Positions 38,401-53,400 of a DNA stretch of 64,000 bases are shown here, in pieces. Position 1 is the first letter of the stretch. Every line of letters begins with the position of its first letter. Made by a program: the position numbers and the translations under genes. This DNA comes from Atherinomorus stipes (lineage: Eukaryota > Chordata > Actinopteri > Atheriniformes > Atherinidae): assembly GCA_023101725.1 (NCBI GenBank), contig JALJCO010003429.1, positions 62,001 to 126,000 of the forward strand, written 5' to 3'. Under the pieces are notes generated by a model. The model saw nothing but the letters and a program-made list of their open reading frames with translations, was not told where the DNA came from and did no database searches.

Positions 38401-41400
38401 AACACGCTGTCCTGTCTGTGCCGTCATCCTTTTACTGGCGCGTGCAGTAAGCTACCTGAAAAATGAAATTACTGTTTCACAAAATATGAACATAGCTACG
38501 CAAAATAATCTGGTCACAGTGAAAACAAATGAATCTGCCCACGCAGCGCTGAACATGCTCAGTGCATCGGACACTTTTCTTCTCTATCATCGGCCTACCT
38601 GCTGGAGAAGTGATCAAAGCGCAGCATGACAGGGTCGGAGTGGACAAATAAGCTTTTGCTCGTTTATTATTCACTTTAAATGCCAGAACTGCAGCAACAG
38701 CACAACAGAGACGCTCCGCTCTGAGACGTTCGTGGGATAGCGCGCCAGCAGGAAAGTTCAGCGCTCCGCGGCACGTCCACACTCAGTGATATTCTTTGTT
38801 TGTAATTAATTGCGTTTTTAATGTTTAATTCCGTGATTGCTGATTCGATAGGGCTGTATCATGCTATGCTGCACAATAGCGGCACGTGAGCATGAAGTGC
38901 AGTTATTAACGCTGATTGGCTGCGTAGAGGTTTGAGAGACGCATCATAGCGTGCTGGACAGTTACTCGCCGTTTTACTGCAGTTACTGTACCTGCTTGTT
39001 GCACCTGACACTCAATGGGCTGCTTTGCAAAATGGTAAAATATAAATTGTCTTTATTTCAATAGTTGAGTTGGATTTTATTTCACGTGCTGCATTTGCAG
39101 TGCTCGGAGAACTCGGGAAAAGTGCGCAACTGTACATGAATCCCTCAGAGGGATCATCATAATCCTCAAATTTAGAATAAGATAAGAAACTTTGTCTCTC
39201 AAGGGGACATTTGTCTTGGTCTTTTAGAATCACATTATTAAAGTGAACCAACCAAAATACAATACACTTTAGTAGAATAGTCATTAATTCATTTTCCAAT
39301 GCCAGGGAGCCGCAACAGAGGGACTAAAGAGCCGCATGCGGCTCCGGAGCCGCGGGTTGCCGACCCCTGCCCTAAACCTAACCAGACCCACCCACAATGC
39401 GACACGCCCACACTACGACACGTCCACTGGGTTGCAAGCCGCAGATAGATACACTTGGAATCGATAGGCAGGCAGATGAACGATTCCATGGAATGAACAA
39501 CAGAGAACCGGTTCTTTACAAGAATTCCGGTTCTTTACAAGAATTCTCGATTCCCATCCCTACTCCTGACGGTACGAACCGGCGCTAGCGTGCACGCTCA
39601 TGGTGTGTTTAAAGACGGCTCGGAAAAAATGGTTTTTGACAGTAAAAAAGTGCAGGGGACCAAACAGCCTTTTGAAAAATAGCAGGGGATACGTCTCCTG
39701 TGTCCCCCCCATAAAATTACGTCCATGCTCCTTAGTTCCATGTCTAAATATCTGATGGTTAATTAATTTGTGTTTCTTTCTAAGCAGGTATCCCTGGCTT
39801 AGAGGTTTGCTGCTATTGACCCCCTATTCGTTTCCTCTCCACCCCCCACCCACCCTGAGCCCATAGCCGCCTTTCCTGGTCCTGCAGTTTTCCTTCCTTT
39901 TAAAATTTCCTCTCCACTGTGACCATTTGCATTTCAGGGTAAGGGTTTAAATCTGGGAGACAATTCAAAGCAATCTGCTTGTGTATTAAACTAGATTATG
40001 ATTTTAAATTGACTTGAATTAGGTGTTCAAGTGTTATTTAAGTAAAACTTGGATAAGAAACGTAATGGATCAATGAGTTGGACTGAATCTGTAAAAATCT
40101 CTTGAGATGCTTTCGTTACAAATTGCTGTTTAGAAATAAAACTGAATTGAGCTGAACTTCTTGTTTTTGGAAAATAATTTATGTCTATTTTCCATGTGGA
40201 TACAAGGAAACATTTAGAATCATTATGTTCCAATTAACAATGGACTGTGTGATGTGGTCAGTGACTCCAGATGCAGATTTAGCCACAGGCCTGATTCTGG
40301 AGTCAGTTTGCAGAATTATTCATGACGAGATCAAAGGTTACTAAAATGGAATAACTTAATCTGAGACTGTTTCAATTTACAGCAGAGCTCTATGAAAAAC
40401 AGAGAAAAAGAAATATAAACTTCATATGGTCAGGGTGAGGCTGGTTATCTGAACCAAACTGCAACATCATCAGCAAATGATGACAGGTCCCCAGATACAT
40501 GGAGTATGGTACAATTCATGGACAATATCTATTTATACTTAAGATTAGATTGCGTGTCATTTTGTTGTAAAAAAAAAAAAAAAAAATCTAATGTTGAATT
40601 TTTTTTCTCTCAAAAAGTGAGTAAGTTTGAAATGTGACATCTGGTGTCTGAGATAGCTGCAAACAGTAAGTTGCAGGTTTTACTCCCTTTAGATCAACTA
40701 GAGAAAATCTTTGGATAAATAAGTTTCTGGTTCAGTGAAAAAGGAAAAAAAACAGGGTTAAATATAGCAGATGTCTATTATGATAAATCGAATGAGTTTA
40801 ATCAGATTTAAGAGTTTTCAAAATTAGACAGCTTCTTTCCTGTTTTAATTTTTCAAATTTAATTCAACTTTTTCACATTTAAACCTTTAATACAATTATA
40901 TGAAAAAAATAAGATATTGATATAAAAGATGGAAATTTATGTGCCTGAAATCCAGGAAAATTTAAGCCCAGCATTTATTTTAGATAGTGCCAAAACCTCT
41001 GCAAAAAAGGAACATCTCCTTTAAAAGAACAAGGTCTCCAATAGGTTCAGAAAGAACTCCGTTTTGGAAGGAAAACATTGCAAGATGAACTTAAAAAACA
41101 AGTTGCTATAGACACAAGCTCAGTCCTTGGAGGAATTGCTGGACCGTACCAAAACACAGCTGAGCGACTGCCAGAAAACGTGAACAAAAGAACAAAGAAC
41201 CTCAAATCAAATTCAAGTTCTCCAAAATGTTAGAGTCCAAATATCATGAAACATATACAAGAAAATGAATCACCATGGCAACAAAATGAGGATGTGCAGG
41301 AACTGATAGAAGACTGGAAGACGGCTCATCTTTAAAACAAGATGAACAGAAACTTGAAGCTCTTGGAAGGCTGCAAGACTGGAGAAAATTAAAATAATCT

Positions 41401-44400
41401 GAAAAGTGAAAACATCTTTACAGTTGCAAAATTAACAAAAAACACCATTAAGCAGCAACAGAGATGCTGAACTGCAGAACCCATGAATCTGTAGCAAATG
41501 TTTGACATATTCTCACATGTCGCAGCACACACATCTAAAAAAAATATCAAAAACCTTAACATAAATTTAATTGTAGCTAATTAAATAAAAAAAAACAATG
41601 AATTAAGGTTTATGATGAAATTTATTTCATATTATTTATATATATGTTCATTTTTTAAAGAGGGATTTTGTGAAGTTTCAGAGCTGTAATGAGTGCACTG
41701 TGACTGTGTGTGTGTGCGTTTGTGTCTACCAGGAGAAACCAATTCAGCTTAGCTTATGTGCATATCTAAACATCATCCTGAAGTCCAATATTATTCCACC
41801 TTATTTCCTCCTGATGCCAGGAGGTTAGTGTGTTGGCTTTAGATTGCAGCAGGTCAGCAGAAATTAATTACCCGCTGCAAAATGGTAAATGCACACATGA
41901 AGACACACACAAGCTTTGACACTAAATAATTCCATATTCTGCAGGGAGAAGAGAAGATATCAGATGTTGGAAACAAGGAGAAGCATTTAATTACATTTTA
42001 AAATATTGGAACAGGTGGGCAATGTGTTTGTGGCCAAAGATCTCTCTCTAATCTCCTGGGTCAGCCCTGACCTATTATCTCACTCTGGACCATACAGAAT
42101 GAGGTATTCTCTCTACCAAGTAAAACTGTTTGGCCTTTGTCACTAACATTTCCAGTTTAATCCCTGAGAGGCCAATTAAATTATTGTTAGATCCATGATG
42201 CTGGGAGCAGATCTACAGGGTCTTCTGCAGAGAACATTTAAATGTACCTTTTATACCCAACTGTTTACAGAAACATTCCCATGAAGATTATAGACAGTGA
42301 CAGCAAATATTTATTTACCTCTGAAAGCAGAGTTTAGTCAGATGAAGTGAAAAAGTTATCATTTGCATTTAGCAGCTGTCAAAGTTCTCCATTCTGTTGA
42401 TTGCATCTGTCATATCTATTTATATCTTTTCATATTGGTTTCTGTCACTGAGTGCACCGCTGCAGAGTCTTTGGATGTGAATTTTAAGGAGACATTTCCT
42501 GGCTGTGAAGGAGGTGGAGGTGATGTCCAGGAGGGAAATCAACAGCAAAAGGCACAAACAGGAGGGAGCCTCTTCTCCATAAACCTGGAGCAGGTGTGAG
42601 AGTGAGAGAAGGTCTGTTGCCAGGGAAACCACAGAGCCCACAACTCTTGGCTGGCAGCTTCAACTTGTCCAGCAAGAAATCTGCTCCGTTATGTATCTAT
42701 TTATTTTCTTTTTTATATGATAGTCTCTTTCATTTGTCCAGCTGCTCAGGAAGAGGATTGAAGTTTCTTCTAACATGTATCACCTCCTTCATCTTCTTTG
42801 TGGATCTCGAGAGAGATGCAGCTTCATTCTGTACACGTCCAGCTTTACTTTCTTCAAAAAGGCCTGTGCATTAGAATACCATTAAGATTTGACTGATGTA
42901 GCATGTTTGTAGCACAGGGATTCCTGTGTGCATGTTCTCCCTGTGCACGAGGGTTCTCTTTTGGCTCCCTTGCTGCACAAGACTGAGTTTGAGCATGCAT
43001 GGTTGTTTATGCCCTGTGATGCCAGCCTGTCAGGAGTGTACCGTGCCTCCTGCAGTCGTACCATGATAAAGGAGCTACAGAAAACAGATTGATTACTTAT
43101 TTCTTTTAAAACCTGCAATTTACAAACATTAAGAGGTTGTGTGTCCCCTGCAAAACGACTAAAACTAACAGTCATAGGGATCCTTTTTAATCCTTTGTAA
43201 GCTGAAAAGAGAACATTGTTTTGTAAGAAGTCTTTGGGTTGCTGTCCGGTATTTCACTGTACCTGTCCAGGGCCGAGCTGAGCTCATCCAGCCGGTGGGT
43301 GTCAGTGGTGTTGCTCAGTTTGGACAGAGCATCCATCCTCTTCATGATCACCTCCAGCATGTCACTGATTTTTCTCAGCACCCCTCGAGATTCTGGGCCG
43401 CCAAGTACTAAAAGAAACAGAGAAATACTCTAAAATGCTGCTAATGAAACAGATGTAAATGAAAGGACATGGCAAAAACATGATGAACACAAGAGGAAGA
43501 GCACACCCCTTATATAAATCTGCTCAGCTACATTTCTATACAAAAAATGCCATCACAATAATTAAAATACTTCTATCTTAAAAAGGAAGGGTAATATTTT
43601 CCTGTTAAATGTTTAACTCTAAGCTCTTCATAGTCAGTTTATTTCAAAAACTTCATGGTTTACCTTTATATTTTATCATTTGTCACTTTTTTTTCCTTGT
43701 ATTGAATTCTTCAATACAAAAGCAGCAGATTGGGAGCCAGTGTTCCCAATCTGCAAATTAGTCCCAAAGTAGTGGATGTGCATTCCTGCCTGGCTCAAAT
43801 GATCTAAAATCATGCTGGAGGTAATACAAGAATGATGGTGTTAGAAAACAAGCATGATGCCTGACTGCAGTTCTTGCGAGTCAAGGTCCTGACCCTGCCC
43901 TGATGTTCACACTGAGCTTAAAGTTTAAAACAATTATTACCACAGCTGCCTCTGATGCTACGACACAATTAGCTTTTTGCCTCAGGCAGCAGGTCGCAAG
44001 TAGTTTTTCATTAAGAGAATTCAAAGAATCAAGATGAGTAATGCCCCTTTTGGGACTTTGGAGTGAATTTATGCTCAGAGTTTCTAGGGGAGGGGGGGGG
44101 GGAATCACAAAAAACAAACAGCCTCATATTGTTTTTGGACACGGAGTGAAAATAAAGTCTAACCCCTGAGCATTTCCCCCATCAATTGCGTTAGGCTTTA
44201 GAAACTGCAGAGTGTGCAGACCCACTTCCCTTGTCAGAGTTCATTTATCACTGGCCACGCAAAAAGTCACCTTTCTCCAAAACAAAAATGATATCACATC
44301 ACAAATGAATAAAATAAGGAAAGAAGAAGAAAGCAATACTCCCATTTCTCTCAGTGTTCATCGGGTGTGTTTCAGCAATAAGATACGGTCAATACCACAA

Positions 44401-47400
44401 ACAAGATTAAAGAATTTCACAATGATTTTCTTACAAAAGCTTAAAGAAAAACTTATGCGGGAGAATAGTCTTTTTATTGCCTGTGTTTTCTCCTTCACCT
44501 GAGTCTCAGCGTATTTTCTACCTCAGCCTTTTAATGATTCAGGAGTTAAATTTTTCATCCAATGGCTAAAAAGACTGAACAAATCCCCATTTGACTTTAA
44601 AACCATTTTTATCTTGTCATGTTACAGGGTGAGGCCGGAGGATGTTTTCGGGAGAACAGAGACACTGTCCAGATGGTTCAAAAGCTGTAAAAACTAGAAA
44701 AGTTCAGTTTACACATCTGAGAAATCTCAATTTACCACTTTAATTTGCCAAATTCAGAGGATCTTCTATCAGCTGCAAACTAATCGCTGCAAAGCCTGCA
44801 GGCTTAAGTCAGTTCTTCACAGTAATGACCCTCACGCGCACTCAACCCGTAAATCACCATTACTGCAACTGCAGACATTTCCTACAAAAGTACAGTTGTA
44901 GAACAGGAGTCTTATGTTTGCAATCAGCAGCTCATCAGACATCCTTTTCCAGTTGCTCCCTACCGCCTGGAGAAACATTGGCTGAGGTGATTTTTTATTT
45001 CCAGAGCTAGCCGGTACACCAGGAGGTGATAGCATCCACATGCTAATGCAGAGCCTTCTCCGGGCCATTTTTAATCAGCTGTTTAATAAAAGCGTCATTT
45101 AGCAGCAGTTTCCTTTAAAAACTTCATGTGAGGGGAAGTGGTACAGGATAATAAATATTAACAACCAATTCCTTTCTGATCACCATTTGTATTGAAGCTG
45201 CATGTGTGCTGACCTCAGACAGCTCATGTACGTGTATGAAGGTTTTCCTCGAAGAGTCAGTTTTTCCTTCTATTCAGCTTCAATGTTCATCATGCATTAC
45301 AAGGAAATGGCAGTTGGCTGTTAGTATATAAAGCTCAGATATTTACACTTCTTCCAGCTGAGCCTATAAGTATTTATAGTCTTCCTCAAAATTATTCATA
45401 TATACCCTCCTGTGAAAGAAAATGTTAAATTCACAAGAGTAATTCAAATAACAAGAAACTAAACTAAAAGTAAATGAAACTTTACAGAAACATAATTTAG
45501 AGAAATTATATATTGCTTTTGAATTGCGTTTGAAAATAATAATAAGAATAATAAATAAAAACTGTGCCTGACCAATTAGAGAACCTCTTTCATGAACAGT
45601 GGACCAAACTGCCTGTCAGCAGGTGCAAAACTCATTAAATATTACAGAAAACACATGATTGCCTCAAAACAGTGTTCAACATTTTCCCTTTGGAGCGCCA
45701 TCAATGCTTCTTTTCGTCTTTGATTTTTTTGTGTGTTTGTTTAATTTTTTTTCAACCACAATTCAGAATCAATGTCATGAACTTCACAGAATTTTTTATT
45801 TATTATTGTCAATTTTGACATCCATTTTTTTTTCCATCCTTAATGGGAGGGTATGAATAATTTTAAGGATGACTGTATGTGTTCAAGGGCTTTGGGTGTC
45901 CGAGGTCCAAGTCAAACAAAGAGACGCCAGCTCGTTTACAGATGAGTCAGTCTGATTCATTTAAGCACGGCACCTTGATGCCGAATTTCAGATAAATTCA
46001 AAACTAAATAAAAAGACCAAATGTCCTGTGCCATCAGTGGCTATAAATATTCAGTTTTCATTTATCTCCATGCAGCAGATTCAGAAAAAGAAAGTCCTGT
46101 ATTTGGAGGCCATCGTTCAGAATTATTGTCCACACTGAATTTCAAGTACACATACAATACCTGAGTGCATTCAATGAAGAAGCAGAGTGAAGCGCTTCTG
46201 TATATTAAGAGCTTTTGATTTAATATCCAAGGTTATTGCCTAAAAGAGAAATGCCTTGACTAATATTCATTACACCAAGATTTGCCTGCAGAGAATTTTG
46301 CTAAACTCATCAAATGTTTCTTGTAGCCAAGAAGAAATTTCATATCCGTTTGCTTGAAGCTTTGGTTACTTTTCCTTTACTATGTCTTCTTTTTGCTGCT
46401 GTATTGTGACAGATATTTGTGCGGCCAGTTTAAAAAGATCAAATTCAGACCATATTTTGTGTTGTTGCACAATACAAGAACAGTCCATTTACCATTTTGT
46501 TGGATGAGTGCAGCAGAGATTATTTTTCCTCTCATGTCTGGGCAAGTTGGCTCAAAACATGAATCATCTCTCTTGAGCTTACTTTCACACCACTGTATAT
46601 CTCCTATATGCAAACCATACTTTGTCTTTTTATTTGATATAAAGTCTACCTATAAAAACACTCAGAAGAATGAAGATATGGCCATTTAAAAACAAAACAA
46701 AAAAAGGAGCCTTTTTCAGGTCTTAGATTATAATAACAATTTTAGAAAACAGCATAAGGCTAAACTACACTGCACAAATACTATCATTTCATGCAGAAAC
46801 TGTGCATATAACAGCCTGTTCTGGTGGTGGTGGGGGTCCCAGTACCCCAAAAATCCCCAAACATTTGAAACAAATAGCATCCACAAAGTCCTGGAGAGAC
46901 TTACTGGCTCAACTTCTTTCAGAATCCATTACAGTTGGCTTATTGTAAATCAGCTTGGGGATGGAGACGCCATCATCCACCTGCTAAAGCAAGTCCCCTC
47001 TCATCTGGACAAATCAGGCAGTACCACGAGAACCACACTCTTCAAGCTACATCATATTCAGGCCTAAAAGGTGAGTGAGAAGCTCCAGAAAATCTAGATG
47101 ATGCCCCCACTGCTGCCTGGAGTGAGACTAAAAAGGTTGCATGTCTGAGATGATGTCAGCAGCAGAAGAAGCTGTACCATCACACTTCTCTTTGCTCTGT
47201 ACATCTCCGATTTCCAGTACAACTGTCATCCTGTCATCTGCAGAAATACTCAGATGACCCTGCAGTTGTGGGATGCATCACTGATGGACAAGAAGCTGGG
47301 GACAGAGAACTGGTCTGTCAGTTTGAGATGGTGTGAAAACAACCACCTCATTTTGAACACAAACAAAATAAAAGATGATTGCAGATTTTAGGAAGCAAAG

Positions 47401-50400
47401 CATTGTTTACATCCTGGAAGAACAGGTGGTGAAGGATTACAAGTACCTCCAATTGGAGTTCAGCTGGAAAACAGAAGAAAGGACAGGGAGCTACATTAGC
47501 TGAGACCACTCTAGTGCTGCACAAAGATGTCACATATCTTCTATAAGTCTGTTGGGGAAACTGTAATTAGGTTTGCAGCGTCTGCAGGGGCAGCAGCATC
47601 AGAGCCAGAGACTTCGGTCGCTTTCACACCTGACCAAGCGGACTCGGCCCGATAGGGGAGCTGAAAGTCGCAACATTGTTGCATTTATCATTTGTTTCAG
47701 TTCTGCTTTTACACTGCGATTTATGATGCGCTCTGAACTTTCTGAGCAGCATTACGTGGTTGAAAGGGGCGCTCGTTGATTGGACAAAGTAGGAGCGGAA
47801 ACATCTGAGCTCAGAGTTTAAGGACTGCCACTGCGTTGGAGTTGTGATTTGATTTTGTTTTAATATGCCAAATTGCCAATCTATGGGTTATTGTTGTCCA
47901 TACAGTTGAGCCAAGCTAGCTAGCAACTGCTAAGGTCAGCGGTCACTTGTTGCCATAGCTATAGTAAACATCACGTAAGGACTAATGGGCTGTAGAGATG
48001 CAGAATCAAGCTATAGTATATATAGATTATATAATGTTGTATTTTAGTACTGAATACATAAATTACGTAGAGGATGAGTTTAGCAGCAGGTGGTTTATCC
48101 GGTCATCTGACCATATTTCAAGTAGAGCTTTCAGCTCTTCGTCTGTTCATATCCGTCCTCTCGCCATGTTTATTTTGGTTTGGAGTGCATGCTGCACTTC
48201 CTCTACCCTAGATGCACTGCGTTTGCATTGCATGTAGTATCACTATGTAAATTTGGTCTTGTGTTTGGTCCGGTTAGCTTCACACTGCATACGAACCGGA
48301 CCAGGATTCACTTGCAAACGAACGGAGACCCACATTTTCAGGCGGACCAGAGTTTGCTTGTGTGGTCCGCTCCAGAGTTCAGATGAGCGTTCACACCTGC
48401 CCAAACGAAGCGGACTATCCGAGGAAACGAACTCTGGTCTGTTTAAAGTGGACCAAACAGCCCTGGTGTGAAAGCAACCTTAGGGCGATTCACAAAGCTT
48501 TTTTGATTCGAATCAGAGTCTGTTTGCTCAGACCGTCCGCTTCATTTGGGGGAGTTGTGAATGCGCAAACGACCCTGATCCAGAACAAACAAGCAGACTC
48601 GGTCCGCCTACAAATGCAGGTCTCGGTCCGATTCAAGTGGACCAAATACAGAAGTGGACTACAGAATTGATTTGGTAATGTGGGTAAAACGTTGGGCAAC
48701 ATGGGTAAACACTACGACAACAAACACACGTGTGGGACTGCAGTACTTATAAAGATGGCTCATGGTCAGACGTGGAGTGACACGAAAGCAAAAGCTTTTA
48801 ATCCATATTTGGTCTGATGAAAGTACAGTGTATCCCAACGCCTCATAAGTACACACAAAAATAACGTTTTGTGGAGGAAACAGAAGTGACAACCTTCTTG
48901 TTCATTGTACGTCTTGTCCTCGCCTACAGTGAATCCAAATGCTGCGCCACCTGAGATTGAGAACATTATTCAAAAGGTTTGGCTTGTTTGGCTATGGTGC
49001 AACATGAATGTGACCTTGGTCTGGAAGACCACCCCTGCCCCCAGCCAAATAGAGTCCCCAAATGGACCGAGTCTTCCAGACTATGCTTTCCGAATGTGCC
49101 CTTAAACTGATCAAGAAAGCTGGTTCTGTGTTGGGGATAACTCTGGATTGTCCAGAGAAGAATGCTGCACAAGCTAAAAAAATGGACAATTCTTCACATC
49201 CTCAACACCAGACTGAGAAAAACAGTGTATTTAGAGAGTGGGATCCTTCAAGCATGTTGCAAGACAGAAAGGTACAGGAGGTCAATCCTGCTAGCAGACA
49301 TCACACACCTGAATCAGATTTGAGCAGAAATTATTTCTAATAAATAAACAAAGCCCTACTTTAACTTTCCAATTTCCGTCAGGGGAAAAATAAATTCTTC
49401 ATTTGATTCACATTTAAAATACCAAGTCTACTTTTATAGTTTCCATTGAAATAAAAAAAAGCAAGTAGCAGTTGGTTGCAGCTAATCAAATGTACTTTGT
49501 TAGTTGATCAGAAAATGAGATTTTCTGTGAAAGAAAAGGGTTTAGCAGTTTGCAGGGCTGAAACACTCGAGTGTGGGAAGTGTTAGTCATTTCTAAACTA
49601 TTTGGGGGTCTTTCATTTCTATAAGACAGAACATTCACAAAGGGAACCCTACAAGACTGCCACTCTTTACAGGGGTGGACCTTTACCCAAGATTAGATTG
49701 TTCAATGCTCAGAGACTGCATCAAACCCAAGAGCTACATCTAAGGCTTTAGTTGCATCATGGTAAATATTTAAGTTTGTTACAGTATAATCAGAAAAAAG
49801 ACTGAGAAAGTCTAGTCGCTACAGTATACAGCACTACAGTGGAGGGTTGATGAACTGGGTTTGTTTAGCAGCCTCAGGACCTGGGCCTCTTGCCACCATT
49901 GGGTCAGCCTCTTCGTAGCAAAGTATTTCAGCATCAGTGGCAACACTTTTGCAAAACATTGCTTGATTGATGCAACTTCACCACCAGACAACAACAAATG
50001 TAAAAATGATGTGTTCAGGGACCACGTCCACTTCCCGGCCTGTAAGCATCATAGGCGATGTCCACAGAGAAATGGATAGGTGTATCTGCTAAGGCTTTTT
50101 GCCCACAAGGAACGGACCTTTTGGGAGCACAAAATAATTATAAAGCCAGGTTCAAAAAGTGACTAAACCTGAAAATGCCACTGTTTTGTGTCTGCCTACA
50201 ACTCACATGCACCTTTCCTAAACCAATGACCCCAAAGCCCCATCTTTCTGCTCACTCACATACAAACCCCGCCAACAGCTGCAGCAATGGTGGATTACAG
50301 TGTTACGCTTGTGCTGAAGCTGCTGAGCATGAAATGGCTTTAACAGCTAAATATCCTGCTCTTCTCCTGCCACAGTAAGCAACAAGTGGACAGAGAGAGC

Positions 50401-53400
50401 AGCATAGACACATTTTATGCACTTGCTCCATATCTTACTGTCTGTTTTGGTGCTTTCTGTGATTGAGTTACACATAGAAACCTGGTATATGTACAACATT
50501 TTCAGTGGTTTTGTGGATGCGCACAGTCTTAAAATTCTGTTTTCACAGAAACTTAAAAAAAAAAAATTCTGGTTTGATCTCAGTGTGGATGCAAGGCAAG
50601 TTTATTTTCATAGCACATTTCATGCATAGGAAAATTAAAAGGTACCTTACATAACACATGAAAAGCATTACAGGGTAGCATTACAGAGTTCAGAAGAAAA
50701 ACCTGAAAAGAAATTCAGAAAAATCTAAAAAAAAATGCGAGAAATTAAATTATGGTTTTGATAAAAAAGGCAAACAAAGTTTTTACTCTTGATTTAAAAC
50801 TGCTGAGAGCTTCAGCATACCTGCAGTTTTCTGGGATTTTGTTCAACATGTGCAGCTTTGATGTTTGTCAGGTACGGAAATTCAAGTGCAGGCTCATATT
50901 TTGTAAATCTGATCACTTTTTGCGTGCACGATAAAAATATAAATTCCATGCACATAAAAAAGTGAAATCCAAGTATTGTAGATTTTTAGATGCCAATTGC
51001 AAATGGACTGGAAAAAAAAAAAAAAAAAAAAAAAGGTACATTGTGCATTTTATGAGCTCAAATCCTACATCCTTTTGCTAAACAGATGAGTAAATAAAGT
51101 CAAAATCTTACCACTATTTAGCAGAGTTAAATAAGTTGAGAGAGTGAACGAGAACAAAATGTCTTTTTTTTTTTGGTCAATAATAACTTTTAATCCCAAT
51201 TTGGAAATTCAGCTCTGCATTTTACCCATTAGACTGACAAGAGAGCAGTGGGCTGCCATATCTTGGTGCCCAGGGAGCAGTTGAGGTTAAAGTTAGGGAT
51301 CTTGCTCAAGGGCCCACAGTGGTTCACCCTTAGTGCCACACCAGGAACTTGAATCCTGATTGCCCGGCCCAAAACCTGCCATGCAACCACTAGGCTACCA
51401 CTCCCCCCACAATTACTCTAAGAATTTAAGTCCATTAAAAAGCAAGACTCACATGTCATGCTCACATGATGCAGATCTTTGGGAAGCATCAGCAGAGCTA
51501 CAGTTGCACCTTGATTGATACGTTGCATAAAACTGCAAATTTTTACTTCTTTTTGACATTAAAAAAAAGAGGAAGAAACCCAGATACACCGATGGCACAG
51601 TGGACAAAATATCTAAAAAAAGAAATAAAAGGCACTTGAAAGCAGCAAGGATCGCTTTAAAGATCATCGGAAATCCACCGGCACAAACTTCCAAACAAAC
51701 AGGATGCAGCAGATCCTGTGGAAAAAAAAACAAACTGCAAAACAACTCACAGCAAAGACACTGGCTTTTGGGAGCCGTGTGATTTTGAGATGTTTATCAA
51801 GCTGTGGCTTCTTCTTTCAGAATAATTATGACCTTTAAATGAACGTGTCATCAACAGAATCACAATTCAAAAATTGCATCGTCATCCAATCTTTGTCAGA
51901 TTTAATATCTTTAACAAGAAAATATGTTTGTGTTTAGAGAATGATGTTCCACCCAAATTTTTGGTTGCTACAGCGTCTTATGTCCCGTTGATACTCAATT
52001 CCTTCTAATTCTCATTACCAATGCCGAAAGTTGAATAAATCGCATTGCCCCCGGCATGCACTCATGCTGCATAGCTTGCTTCATCTGCACATCATGAAGG
52101 AAAAGAGAACATATCATTGGCGAGTCCCTTTTTCCCAGCTCGAATATTCATTACAGACATGGCTGATTGAGACTAATGCTCTCATCCTATGACAGAGCTG
52201 ATGGATCCAGGAGCTGTTAGAACAGAACACCTCTGGAGCTACAAACGGGATAAGTGACAATCTCTTATTCTGCCCGACAGGCTGGAAAAAAGAGGAAACC
52301 ACCCGCATATTTTTTTAAACACTGCTCTTCACCTTCAATTACAGCCTTAACCTGTTCTTTCAATTGTTATCCTCCCATCCCAACCTACAGGATGGAGATT
52401 ACTGTGCTTTAGTTAGAGACATGGTTAGTTTTTCTGCAAAGAAAACTGATACGCTGCTGCTTTTCCACCTTCATCGTTTACTGCAAAATGTTCCGTGACG
52501 TTCAAGCCTGATTCCACAATAAAGTGGGATGTTGCATAAAATGTAAATAAAGTAAAAATAAATCATTTACAGATCTTGTAAATCAATATTTTTTATTCCC
52601 AGTGTAGCACAGAAAAGATGTCAAATGTAAAAAAAAGTCAACTATAAGTTGAATTTGATGGCAAAGTTACAAAAAAAAGTTCAAACAATCTAGCAGTCTC
52701 TTCTATCAAGTCCACAATTGACTAAAAACTAGGAGTTACTGGACTTTTAAAGTTTTACTCAAACTTTGTTTTTCTGGATTATGCATGGTTTGCGAAAAAT
52801 ACAGTCATAAGGGAACATGTTCTTCTGTATACCCTTCAGCATTAATAATGTCTTTAGATTTGCAAGTTTCATAGAAACTATCTGCACCGTCAGAGATGAA
52901 TTCTTTAACAGAGTGTGAGCTACAAACCAGATGGTCCCTTTCCCGTTTAGTCTGGAGGATGCACCATTGATGGTTTTAAAAACTGAATTCAGATTTTAAG
53001 CTATTTCACCACAGAACAGTTTTTCAGTTTACCACACTTTGGCTTTTTTAAGCTGCATTTACAGATGAAATGACTGAAGGTTGGATTAGTTTTCAGTCAT
53101 GTTCACTGCACACAGAAAAGTTTTCAGATTACGCACAGCACTACAGTATATACAGTACTGTAGATGATGGAATATTCAAAGTCATTGCAGTTTTATGCTG
53201 AGGAAGGTTTTTTGTGAAATTGCTCCACTTGCAACTTTTCTTTTGCGGATCATTGAAGCTCGGCCCATCTTTGCCTCCAAGAGGCTCTTCCTCCATAAGG
53301 TGCTCTTTTGAAACCACCCATGATGCTGAACTAATTACAGTTGATTAGTTGCCAAATCTTTCTTCACTTTCTTTTTAAATATACAGCAAGTTTTCCAGTC

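Larger units (their letters stand above)
31716..43262 (-). other. mgat5b intron 3
   Basis: An 11.5-kb phase-2 intron. It contains a BED-type hAT derivative (32.9-34.2 kb), a mariner-type MITE (36.8 kb) and a 2-kb hAT element (37.6-39.6 kb). The parts 34.2-36.7 kb and 39.6-43.2 kb are AT-rich with no coding or repeat call from me. Confidence 0.8.

Noticed and set aside
42596..42680. Candidate small exon after a good acceptor (CACCTGCTCCAG) near 42590 on the minus strand
   Set aside because: No GT donor at the length needed to keep frame, and the exon 3 to exon 4 junction already works without it.
31716..43262. A missing microexon between mgat5b exons 3 and 4
   Set aside because: With the acceptor at 31702 the frame did not join, which suggested a small extra exon. 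The acceptor at 31716 restores the frame and gives the conserved residues before GLVERIQ, so no extra exon is needed.
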